A stretch of DNA of 6,862 bases from an uncultured Clostridia bacterium. GTDB lineage: Bacteria; Bacillota; Clostridia; RGIG6154. Position numbers and translations under genes: made by a program. Positions within the stretch are counted from its first letter, which is position 1; each line of letters opens with the position of its first letter. The notes below the pieces were generated by a model. That model saw only the letters and a list, made by a program, of their open reading frames with translations. It ran no database searches and was not told the DNA's origin. The stretch lies in contig CAKSHV010000080.1 of NCBI GenBank assembly GCA_934457515.1, forward strand, positions 1-6,862, read 5' to 3'. Below, one piece after another: positions 1-6,849 of the stretch.

Positions 1-1215
1 GATTTGGCCGAAGACCGCGAACGGTTTGACGATTTGTTAGAAAGGCTTGACATTAACAAGCCCCGCGGCTACACGGTTTTCTCCAAAGCCAAAGCCATCG
101 CGGCGGCAAACAATTTAGGTTATCCCGTCCTGGTTCGCCCGTCTTATGTTTTGGGCGGTCAGAACATGATTATTGCGCATGAAGACGCGGACATTGCGGA
201 ATACATGGACATTATTCTGTCCCATGAAATTGAAAATCCTGTTTTAATTGACAAATATTTGGGCGGCATTGAAATTGAGGTTGACGCCATTTGCGACGGC
301 GAGGACATTTTGATTCCCGGCATTATGGAGCATGTGGAGCGCGCGGGTATTCACTCGGGTGATTCCATTGCCGTGTATCCTGCCCGCAATCTTTCCCCGC
401 GCATAACCGAAATTGTAGTGGACTACACCCGTTCGCTTGCCCTTTCTCTGCACACTGTGGGACTTGTGAACATTCAGTATGTGGTATACCAAAACAAAGT
501 ATTTGTCATTGAAGTAAACCCGCGCTCGTCGCGAACCATTCCATACATCAGCAAGGTAACAAACATTCCCATGATTGACCTTGCAACCCGCGTGATGACG
601 GGGGAGAAGTTAAAAGACATGGGTTACGGCACGGGACTGCACAAGCCGGGCGACTACATCGCCGTGAAAGTGCCGGTATTCTCTTTTGAAAAGCTGCACA
701 ATGTAGACACCCATTTGGGTCCCGAAATGAAATCGACCGGCGAGGTGCTGGGCATTGCGCCCAACTTCCGCGAAGCGCTTTACAAAGGACTTTTGGCAGC
801 GGGCTATGAAATGAAAAAAGGCGGCGGCGTTTTAATCACCGTGCGCGACACCGACAAGCCCGAAATTGCGGACGTTGCCAAAAAATTTGCGGCGCTTGAT
901 TTTACCATTTACGCCACACACGGCACCTCGGCGGTTTTAACCGAGGCGGGCATTAAAAACATTTGTGTGGAAAAGATAAACGAGGGCAACCCAAACTGCT
1001 TAACACTGATTAACGACAACAAAATCGACTATATTATTTCCACCTCGAAAAAGGGAAGAATCCCCACCAGAAGCTGCGTAATCATGCGCCGCAAGGCGGT
1101 TGAGCTTGCCATTCCGTGCCTGACCTCCATCGACACCGCCATGGCAATGGCAGACAGCTTAAAAAGCGCGTTTACGCCCGAAAACATCACTTTGGTTGAC
1201 ATTAACACCATTTAA
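1..1215 (+). CDS. carB: Carbamoyl phosphate synthase large subunit, C-terminal part (5' end outside window)
   Basis: CarB makes carbamoyl phosphate from bicarbonate, ATP and ammonia delivered by the glutaminase subunit CarA, feeding pyrimidine and arginine synthesis in the cytoplasm. The frame is open from base 1, giving 404 residues; family members have about 1070, so roughly the last 40% is present. Fragment residues 1-270 cover the second ATP-grasp half, which phosphorylates carbamate: RPSYVLGG at 46-53, an EVDAICDG segment, and EVNPRSSRT at 171-179, which carries ATP/metal-binding residues. From about residue 277 comes the MGS-like allosteric domain, with THGT at 306-309 and Lys325, positions that appear to match effector-binding residues of the E. 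coli enzyme. The TTG at base 4 is internal, because the sequence before and after it aligns with the family core. dapF follows after 23 bases, so the two are probably cotranscribed. Identity is very secure. Confidence 0.97.
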   Translation, partial: DLAEDRERFDDLLERLDINKPRGYTVFSKAKAIAAANNLGYPVLVRPSYVLGGQNMIIAHEDADIAEYMDIILSHEIENPVLIDKYLGGIEIEVDAICDGEDILIPGIMEHVERAGIHSGDSIAVYPARNLSPRITEIVVDYTRSLALSLHTVGLVNIQYVVYQNKVFVIEVNPRSSRTIPYISKVTNIPMIDLATRVMTGEKLKDMGYGTGLHKPGDYIAVKVPVFSFEKLHNVDTHLGPEMKSTGEVLGIAPNFREALYKGLLAAGYEMKKGGGVLITVRDTDKPEIADVAKKFAALDFTIYATHGTSAVLTEAGIKNICVEKINEGNPNCLTLINDNKIDYIISTSKKGRIPTRSCVIMRRKAVELAIPCLTSIDTAMAMADSLKSAFTPENITLVDINTI

Positions 1216-1238
1216 CCGCGCAAAAAGGAGGGTTAAAA

Positions 1239-2087
1239 ATGCTTTTACCGTTTACAAAAATGCACGGCATCGGCAACGATTACATTTATTTTAACTGCTT
1301 TGAAACAAAGATTGACGACCCCGAGAGTTTGGCAATAAAATTGTCCGACCGTCACTTTTCAATCGGCGGGGACGGAATTGTGCTGATTTGTCCGTCCGAT
1401 GCGGCAGACGCAAAAATGCGCATGTTTAATATAGACGGCTCGGAGGGCAAAATGTGCGGAAACGCCATCCGCTGCGTCGGAAAATTTATTTTCGACAGCG
1501 GCATTGCCAAAAAAGAAACCGTGAAAATCGAAACGTTAAGCGGCATTAAAACCCTAAAACTTCAAATTGAAAACGGTGTTTGCGCCGGCGCAACGGTGGA
1601 CATGGAAAACGCGGTTTTAAACCCGAAAGACATTCCCACAGCCCTCTGCCCGGGCGCGGAAAAAGCGGTAAATACCCCCCTTACGGTGGACGGGAAAACC
1701 TATTTTGTAACCTGTGTGTCCATGGGAAACCCGCACTGCGTTGTGTTTACGGATGAAAAAGTTGAAGATTTAAACTTACAGGAGCTCGGTCCGAAGTTCG
1801 AACATTCACCTGCCTTTCCGGACAGGGTGAACACCGAATTCGTAAATGTTTTAGACAAAAATCACCTCCGTATGCGTGTGTGGGAGCGGGGAAGCGGCGA
1901 GACGCTTGCCTGCGGCACGGGTGCGTGTGCAACGGCGGTTGCAGCCGTTTTAAACAACATTTCGCCCATGAATGAAGATATCTCCGTTTTGCTAAACGGC
2001 GGCACATTAACCATAAAATATACCGGTCAAACGGTTTATATGACGGGCCCCGCGGCGGTTGCGTTCCGCGGCACCGTTGAGATATGA
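1239..2087 (+). CDS. dapF: Diaminopimelate epimerase
   Basis: DapF interconverts LL- and meso-diaminopimelate without a cofactor, using two cysteines as acid and base. Meso-DAP is the peptidoglycan cross-linking residue and the direct precursor of lysine. The 282 residues match the usual family length. The N-terminal half opens with TKMHGIGNDYIYFN and contains GGDGIVLI (43-50) and MCGNAIRCVG, with catalytic Cys73. The C-terminal half has NPHCVVF, ERGSGETLACGTGA with catalytic Cys225, and a near-complete repeat of the same fold. AAGGAGG at 1225-1231 lies 7 bases before the ATG and fixes the start. The gene sits 23 bases after carB and 40 before pyrG, so it is in a pyrimidine gene context. Its pathway partner dapL lies two genes downstream. 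The last codons overlap a possible mini-ORF through an ATGA. Both active-site cysteines are present, so it should be functional. Confidence 0.97.
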   Translation: MLLPFTKMHGIGNDYIYFNCFETKIDDPESLAIKLSDRHFSIGGDGIVLICPSDAADAKMRMFNIDGSEGKMCGNAIRCVGKFIFDSGIAKKETVKIETLSGIKTLKLQIENGVCAGATVDMENAVLNPKDIPTALCPGAEKAVNTPLTVDGKTYFVTCVSMGNPHCVVFTDEKVEDLNLQELGPKFEHSPAFPDRVNTEFVNVLDKNHLRMRVWERGSGETLACGTGACATAVAAVLNNISPMNEDISVLLNGGTLTIKYTGQTVYMTGPAAVAFRGTVEI

Positions 2088-2131
2088 GAAAAGGTAAGAA
2101 GAGAGAAGAAAGAGGAGTGAAACACGCATGA
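2084..2131 (+). other. dapF-pyrG junction: purine-rich tract and possible 15-codon mini-ORF
   Basis: Bases 2086-2117 are all purine on the + strand except for T2095. Reading from the ATG at 2084, which overlaps the dapF stop as ATGA, gives the basic peptide [15 protein letters not shown]. Its stop TGA (2129-2131) overlaps the pyrG ATG, again as ATGA. The pyrG Shine-Dalgarno (GAGGAG, 2112-2117) lies inside it. No good ribosome binding site precedes the ATG at 2084, so translation would depend on coupling from dapF. It may be a coupling element or leader peptide, or simply a coincidence in purine-rich sequence. I do not call it a gene. Confidence 0.25.
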
Positions 2132-3726
2132 CAAAGTATATTTTTGTAACCGGCGGCGTTGTATCCGGTTTGGGAAAAGGCATTACGGCAGCATCGCTCG
2201 GCCGCCTGTTAAAAGCAAGAGGCTTAAAAATCGCGGCACAGAAATTAGACCCTTATATTAACGTAGACCCCGGCACCATGAGCCCGTTTCAGCACGGCGA
2301 GGTGTATGTAACCGAGGACGGCGCGGAAACCGACCTGGACTTAGGGCACTACGAGCGCTTTATCGATGAGGATTTGAACAAATTTTCAAACCTCACTACC
2401 GGTAAGGTGTACTGGAATGTTTTAACCAAAGAGCGCGAGGGAAAGTACCTCGGCGAAACGGTTCAGGTTATTCCGCACATCACAAACGAGATTAAAAATT
2501 TCATCTACACGGTCGGCACAAAAACCAACGCCGATGTGGTTATCACCGAAATCGGCGGCACAACGGGCGATATCGAGTCGCTGCCGTTTTTAGAGGCAAT
2601 CCGCCAAATTTCCTTTGAAATCGGACGCGAAAACTGCCTGTTTATGCACGTAACTTTAGTTCCGTACATTAAATCTTCAGGCGAACACAAATCAAAACCC
2701 ACCCAGCACAGCGTTAAAGAGCTGCAATCCATCGGCATCACGCCGAACATCATTGTCTGCCGCTGCGACGAACCGATTGACAATGAAATCCGCCGCAAAA
2801 TCGCGCTGTTCTGTAACGTAAAAAGCGACTGCGTCATTGAAAACATCACTGTTCCTTCTCTGTATGCCGCGCCTATTATGTTAGAGCAAAACGGCTTGGC
2901 AGACGTGGTTTGCCGCGAGCTTGATTTAAAGTGTACGCAAAATGATTTGTCGGAATGGAACGAAGTGATTAAAAAGATTGAGAACCGCACAAAAATCGTA
3001 AACATCGCCATTGTCGGCAAATATGTAAAACTGCACGACGCGTATCTGTCCATCATGGAGGCGCTGTATCATGCAGGCTTTGACAACGGAACAAAGGTTG
3101 AAATCACCTGGGTGGATTCGGAAGACGTGACCGACGAAACCGCACCCGAGCTGCTTTCAAGCGTTCAGGGCATTTTAATTCCGGGCGGATTCGGCCACCG
3201 CGGCATCGAGGGCAAAATTGCGGCTGCAAAATATGCGCGCGAAAACCATATTCCGTATTTCGGCATTTGCCTCGGCATGCAGATTGCGGTGATTGAATAT
3301 GCAAGAAATGTGCTTGGTCTTGCAGACGCGAATTCCAGTGAATTTGACTTAGAGTGCAAGCACCCCGTTATCTATTTAATGCCCGACCAGGAGGGTGTGC
3401 AAAAGGGCGGCACCATGCGCCTTGGCGCATATCCCTGCAAAATCGTGCCCGGCACAAAAATTGCGGAGTGCTATAAAAAAGACGAAATTGCCGAGCGCCA
3501 CCGCCACCGGTATGAATTTAATAACGACTACCGCGACCTGTTCGAGCAAAACGGTATGAAAATTTCGGGCACATCGCCCGATAATAAACTGGTAGAGTGT
3601 GTAGAGCTCCCGTCCGAAAACTTCTTCGTTGCGGTGCAGTTCCACCCCGAATTCAAGTCCCGTCCGAACCGTCCGCACCCGCTGTTCGTCGGTTTCGTAA
3701 AGGCGGCGCTTGAAAACAAAAAATAA
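2128..3726 (+). CDS. pyrG: CTP synthase (glutamine-hydrolysing)
   Basis: PyrG aminates UTP to CTP using ATP and ammonia from glutamine, the last step of de novo CTP synthesis, in the cytoplasm. The 532 residues are close to the family norm of about 535-550. The N-terminal synthase domain (about 1-270) starts [18 protein letters not shown] with its P-loop-like SGLGKG, followed by [20 protein letters not shown] and [11 protein letters not shown] (141-151). The C-terminal class I glutaminase domain (about 290-530) has the oxyanion region PGGFGHRG (352-359), nucleophile Cys381 in GICLGMQ, and the other two triad members His506 and Glu508 in [15 protein letters not shown] at 2112-2117 lies 10 bases before the ATG. 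The next gene follows after 23 bases. No attenuator hairpin is visible in the short upstream gap, so any control probably acts at the operon promoter, outside the window. Confidence 0.98.
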   Translation: MTKYIFVTGGVVSGLGKGITAASLGRLLKARGLKIAAQKLDPYINVDPGTMSPFQHGEVYVTEDGAETDLDLGHYERFIDEDLNKFSNLTTGKVYWNVLTKEREGKYLGETVQVIPHITNEIKNFIYTVGTKTNADVVITEIGGTTGDIESLPFLEAIRQISFEIGRENCLFMHVTLVPYIKSSGEHKSKPTQHSVKELQSIGITPNIIVCRCDEPIDNEIRRKIALFCNVKSDCVIENITVPSLYAAPIMLEQNGLADVVCRELDLKCTQNDLSEWNEVIKKIENRTKIVNIAIVGKYVKLHDAYLSIMEALYHAGFDNGTKVEITWVDSEDVTDETAPELLSSVQGILIPGGFGHRGIEGKIAAAKYARENHIPYFGICLGMQIAVIEYARNVLGLADANSSEFDLECKHPVIYLMPDQEGVQKGGTMRLGAYPCKIVPGTKIAECYKKDEIAERHRHRYEFNNDYRDLFEQNGMKISGTSPDNKLVECVELPSENFFVAVQFHPEFKSRPNRPHPLFVGFVKAALENKK

Positions 3727-3736
3727 GAATCCGATT

Positions 3737-3741
3737 GGGAG
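3737..3741 (+). promoter_or_regulatory. Ribosome binding site deciding the hydrolase start
   Basis: GGGAG lies 8 bases before the ATG at 3750. The alternative TTG start at 3735 would overlap this site and has nothing similar upstream, only the end of pyrG, so the ATG is preferred. Confidence 0.6.
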
Positions 3742-3749
3742 AACAGGGC

Positions 3750-4808
3750 ATGAAAATAGGGGATATCGATAAGAATCTGAAGGTAAACACCGAGCAGCTC
3801 GGAAAAGACCTTACATATTACGACCCGGAGGAGGCGCCGTTTAAAATTTACGGCGTTTTCCGCTCGGGCGAGGCGTTTTGCAGAATGCCGCGCCCTCTTG
3901 CGGAAAGCATAAGCGGCAGCCTTGCCTATTTAAACGAAAACACGGCGGGCGGACGCGTCCGTTTTCAAACGGACAGCCGGCGCATTGCAATAGACGTTAT
4001 ACTAAACGACGTCTGCAACCTGCCGCACATGGCAACCTGCGGCGTTTCGGGATTTGACATGTACGAAAAAACGGGCGGCGAATTCAAATACTTAAAATCG
4101 TTTATTCCCCCCGCCGACCACGGCGTTCATTACACTGCCGAAATGCAGTTTAAGAAAAAGAAAATGCGTGACCTTGTCATCAATTTCCCGCTGTACTGCG
4201 GCGTGAAAAAGCTGCGTATCGGTTTGGATAAAGACGCTGAAATTTGCGAGGGAAGCAAGTATGCGCACAAAACGCCGATTGTGTATTACGGTTCGTCTAT
4301 CACCCAGGGCGGATGCGCGTCAAAGCCGGGCAGCTCATATCAGGCAATCCTTTCTTCTTATTTAGATGCCGACTATATCAATTTGGGCTTTTCGGGCAAT
4401 GCAAAAGGCGAGCCTTCTATCGCCGAGTATATTGCAAACCTTCCCATGAGCGCATTTGTTTACGCCTATGACCATAATGCCCCCGGCGTCGAGCACCTTC
4501 AGAAAACGCATAAGCCGTTTTTTGATATTGTGCGGAAACAAACCCCCGCTCTCCCGATTGTTATTTTGTCCCGTCCCGCATACTATTTAAATACCGAAGA
4601 AAAACTGCGGGAGGAAATTATTCAAAGCACATACAGATCCGCCGTGGACAGCGGAGACGAAAACGTGTATTTCTTTGACGGCAAAAAACTGATGAGCCTT
4701 GTCCGCGACAACGGAACGGTAGACGGTGTCCACCCGACAGACAGCGGCTTTTTCAGCATTGCAAAAACGCTGTTGCCGGTTATGCAGTATATTTTAAGCA
4801 AGGAATAA
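3750..4808 (+). CDS. SGNH/GDSL-type hydrolase with GxDLY-like N-terminal domain
   Basis: This is a probable cytoplasmic esterase of the SGNH superfamily; its substrate is unknown. Starting at the ATG it has 352 residues; a TTG 15 bases upstream would add five. Residues about 25-165 look like a beta-rich accessory domain containing GFDMY (101-105), which resembles the GxDLY domain that often precedes this lipase family (Lipase_GDSL_3 type). The hydrolase domain follows: block I YYGSSITQGG with probable nucleophile Ser183, block II NLGFSGNAKGEP with Gly216, block III YAYDHNAP with Asn243, and block V DGVHPTDSG with Asp325 and His328, which completes the triad. There is no signal peptide or membrane segment. 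It sits 23 bases after pyrG and 17 before dapL, so it is almost certainly cotranscribed with them. It could act on an acylated sugar or cell-wall intermediate, but that is a guess from context. The family call is firm, the function open. Confidence 0.85.
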   Translation: MKIGDIDKNLKVNTEQLGKDLTYYDPEEAPFKIYGVFRSGEAFCRMPRPLAESISGSLAYLNENTAGGRVRFQTDSRRIAIDVILNDVCNLPHMATCGVSGFDMYEKTGGEFKYLKSFIPPADHGVHYTAEMQFKKKKMRDLVINFPLYCGVKKLRIGLDKDAEICEGSKYAHKTPIVYYGSSITQGGCASKPGSSYQAILSSYLDADYINLGFSGNAKGEPSIAEYIANLPMSAFVYAYDHNAPGVEHLQKTHKPFFDIVRKQTPALPIVILSRPAYYLNTEEKLREEIIQSTYRSAVDSGDENVYFFDGKKLMSLVRDNGTVDGVHPTDSGFFSIAKTLLPVMQYILSKE

Positions 4809-4825
4809 AGTAAGGAGGACGGCAT

Positions 4826-6010
4826 ATGCAAATCAATAAGCATTACGGCGAGGTTAGTGAAAGCTACCTCTTTTCAACCATAGCAAAAAAAGTTGCCGCA
4901 TATTCTGCGGAAAATCCGGATAAAAAAATTATCCGCTTAGGCATCGGCGATGTCACGCTGCCCCTTTGTCCCGCGGTCATTTCCGCCATGCATGCGGCGG
5001 TTGACGAAATGGGAAACAAAGAAACGTTCCATGGCTACGGTCCCGAGCAGGGCTATGACTTTTTAAAAACCGCCGTTGCGGGATATTATGCCGAAAAAGG
5101 CGTGTCTTTAGAAGGCGACGAAATTTTCATATCGGACGGCGCAAAGTCGGACGTGGGCAACATCTTAGATTTGTTCGATGTTCAAAACACCGTTTTGGTG
5201 CCCGACCCTGTTTACCCCGTGTATGTAGACACCAATATCATGGCGGGGCGCAAGGTTACTTTTATGAATGCAACCGAGGAAAACGGCTTTTTGCCGCTGC
5301 CGGATGAACATGTAAAGGCAGACATTATTTATCTGTGCTCGCCGAACAACCCGACCGGCGCGGTTTATAACCGCGGTCAGCTTAAAAAATGGGTTGATTT
5401 TGCAAACGAAAATCATGCGCTGATTCTGTTCGACGCGGCATATGAATGTTTTATCCAAAGTCCCGATTTGCCGAGAAGCATTTATGAAATCGAGGGTGCA
5501 AAGAGCTGTGCAATCGAGTTCTGCTCGCTGTCCAAAACAGCAGGATTTACGGGAACGCGCTGCGGCTATACCGTTGTGCCGAAAGCACTTGTGTTCGGCG
5601 GTGCGTCTTTAAACAAAATGTGGCTGCGCAGACAAACCACCAAATTCAACGGTGTTTCCTATATCGTTCAAAAGGGCGCGGCGGCGGTTTTCTCGAAAGA
5701 GGGACGGCAGCAGATTGAAGAAAACATTGCCTATTACATGGAAAATGCAAAAGTGATTGCAAAAGGCATGGATGCGCTTGGCGTTTGGTACACGGGCGGC
5801 GAAAACTCACCGTATATCTGGCTGAAATGCCCAAACGGCATGGAAAGCTGGGACTTTTTCGACGCGCTTTTAACCAAGGCAAACGTAGTCGGCACACCCG
5901 GCGCGGGATTCGGTGAAAACGGAAAATATTTCTTTAGGCTCACCGCTTTTGGCGATAAAGATGCAACAAAAGAGGCAGTTAAGCGCATTTTAGACGTTTT
6001 TAAGGCTTAA
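4826..6010 (+). CDS. dapL: LL-diaminopimelate aminotransferase
   Basis: DapL converts tetrahydrodipicolinate to LL-diaminopimelate in one step, with glutamate as amino donor. This bypasses the succinylated or acetylated intermediates of the DapD/DapC/DapE route. It is a class I/II PLP-dependent aminotransferase of 394 residues, near the usual 400-410. Typical DapL features are RLGIGDVTLPLCPAVISAMH (37-56), HGYGPEQGYDFL (69-80) and FISDGAKSD (101-109), which separate it from aspartate aminotransferases. PLP-site residues are visible: Asn175 in CSPNNPTG, Asp203 and Tyr206 in FDAAYE, Lys237 in SLSKTAGF forming the Schiff base, and Arg371 in FFRLTAFG for the substrate carboxylate. AAGGAGG at 4812-4818 lies 7 bases before the ATG, the best ribosome site in the window. 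Its product is the substrate of DapF, encoded upstream. An 11-bp hairpin follows the stop and probably ends the operon. Confidence 0.95.
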   Translation: MQINKHYGEVSESYLFSTIAKKVAAYSAENPDKKIIRLGIGDVTLPLCPAVISAMHAAVDEMGNKETFHGYGPEQGYDFLKTAVAGYYAEKGVSLEGDEIFISDGAKSDVGNILDLFDVQNTVLVPDPVYPVYVDTNIMAGRKVTFMNATEENGFLPLPDEHVKADIIYLCSPNNPTGAVYNRGQLKKWVDFANENHALILFDAAYECFIQSPDLPRSIYEIEGAKSCAIEFCSLSKTAGFTGTRCGYTVVPKALVFGGASLNKMWLRRQTTKFNGVSYIVQKGAAAVFSKEGRQQIEENIAYYMENAKVIAKGMDALGVWYTGGENSPYIWLKCPNGMESWDFFDALLTKANVVGTPGAGFGENGKYFFRLTAFGDKDATKEAVKRILDVFKA

Positions 6011-6018
6011 TATGTATC

Positions 6019-6045
6019 ATGGCAGCGGCTTTTTGCCGCTGCCAT
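6019..6045 (+). terminator. Strong hairpin after dapL, probable operon terminator
   Basis: A perfect 11-bp stem (ATGGCAGCGGC at 6019-6029 with its complement at 6035-6045) encloses a TTTTT loop, starting 9 bases after the dapL stop. The stem is GC-rich and very stable. The usual T-run does not follow directly; only interrupted T tracts appear at 6056-6066. It may be a non-canonical terminator or a 3'-end stabilising or processing hairpin. It is symmetrical and would also form on the other strand. Confidence 0.6.
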
Positions 6046-6083
6046 ACACCACATATTTTCGATTTTAAAAAGGGGCGATTTTC

Positions 6084-6740
6084 ATGAAGAAAAAAGTATG
6101 TATTTTCGATTTGGACGGCACACTGTTAGACACCGTAAATACCATTGCGTATTATTGCAATTACACGCTCCGCCATTTCGGATTTCCCGAAAACCCGCCC
6201 GAAAAATATAAATATTTTGCAGGCGAAGGCGCCTTAAATCTCCTCCACCGTGCCCTTGGTGCACACAATTTAGATAATAAAGAAAATTTTGAAAAAACCT
6301 ATCCGTTTTACATCGCGGAATACGATAAAGACACAACCTATTTAACCTCGCATTTTGAGGGCATGCCCGAAACACTGCGTGCCTTAAAAGACAAAGGAAT
6401 CACGCTGTGCGTTGTTTCCAACAAGCCGGTTTCCTCGGTTAAATACGTACTTCCTCTGTTTTTCGACGCCGATTTGTTCACCGAAATTCACGGTTCCGGA
6501 CCAAACTTGCCCGTCAAGCCCGACCCGTATTTTGTAAATGAAATTATAAAGCATTTGGGCGTGAAAAGGGAAGAGGTTTTGTATGTGGGGGACACATCGA
6601 CCGACATGAAGACCGGGAAAAACGCCAATGTGGAAACGGTGGGCGTTTTGTGGGGCTTTCGCGAAAGGGAAGAGCTTGCACAAAGCGGTGCCGACCATAT
6701 TATAGAAAAACCGCAGCAGCTGCTCAAATTTTTTGAATAA
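6084..6740 (+). CDS. HAD-family hydrolase, phosphoglycolate phosphatase-like
   Basis: This is a predicted cytoplasmic Mg2+-dependent phosphatase of HAD subfamily IA. Its 218 residues match the family. Motif I is FDLDGTLLDT with nucleophile Asp9 and acid/base Asp11, motif II is VVSNKP with Ser112, motif III is Lys145 in PVKPDPY, and motif IV is VGDTSTD with Asp170 and Asp174. An alpha-helical cap (about 17-90) contains GEGALNLLHRALG, like the substrate-specificity loop of phosphoglycolate phosphatases (Gph). Close relatives also include pyrophosphatases (PpaX), beta-phosphoglucomutases and nucleotidases, so the substrate is not settled and no gene symbol is given. AGGGG at 6071-6075 lies 8 bases before the ATG. 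It comes after the hairpin that follows dapL and 109 bases before a tRNA, so it may be read by readthrough or from a weak promoter I could not identify. All catalytic residues are present. Confidence 0.9.
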   Translation: MKKKVCIFDLDGTLLDTVNTIAYYCNYTLRHFGFPENPPEKYKYFAGEGALNLLHRALGAHNLDNKENFEKTYPFYIAEYDKDTTYLTSHFEGMPETLRALKDKGITLCVVSNKPVSSVKYVLPLFFDADLFTEIHGSGPNLPVKPDPYFVNEIIKHLGVKREEVLYVGDTSTDMKTGKNANVETVGVLWGFREREELAQSGADHIIEKPQQLLKFFE

Positions 6741-6785
6741 TTCATAAAAAAATTGCCCAAACGGGCGCAAAAATGAAAAAAAGTA

Positions 6786-6814
6786 TTGACAAGCATTTAA
6801 GATTGTGGTAGAAT
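6786..6814 (+). promoter_or_regulatory. Sigma-A (sigma-70) promoter for the downstream tRNA
   Basis: A perfect -35 TTGACA (6786-6791) is separated by the ideal 17 bases from a -10 TAGAAT (6809-6814), which differs from TATAAT at one position. TG at 6806-6807 forms an extended -10. A-tracts at 6769-6773 and 6776-6782 lie just upstream and resemble an UP element. Transcription would start near G6821, leaving a leader of about 29 bases before the tRNA. A strong promoter is typical for stable RNA genes. Confidence 0.88.
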
Positions 6815-6849
6815 AGTAAAGCGTTCAAAAGAGATCACGCAAATTATAC

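Noticed and set aside
4..6. TTG as a start codon for carB
   Set aside because: The frame is open to base 1 and the residues on both sides match the interior of CarB, so this is a truncated gene rather than a start.
2505..3056. 183-codon open frame on the minus strand inside pyrG
   Set aside because: It lies wholly within a well conserved gene, shows no recognisable domain and mirrors the pyrG codon pattern.
3735..3749. TTG start adding five residues to the SGNH hydrolase
   Set aside because: It would overlap the only plausible ribosome binding site and has none of its own; the ATG at 3750 has GGGAG at good spacing.
4244..4471. 75-codon plus-strand frame inside the SGNH hydrolase
   Set aside because: It is out of frame with the conserved catalytic blocks of the hydrolase and has no recognisable motif.
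6033..6059. Possible promoter for the HAD gene (TTGCCG with TATTTT)
   Set aside because: The -35 overlaps the hairpin, both boxes are poor and the gap is only 15 bases; not supportable.
6384..6770. 128-codon open frame on the minus strand over the HAD gene
   Set aside because: It overlaps the conserved motif II-IV region of the phosphatase and shows no family features.
6821..6840. GCGT/ACGC inverted repeat in the tRNA leader
   Set aside because: A 4-bp stem with a 12-base loop is too weak to call a structure.
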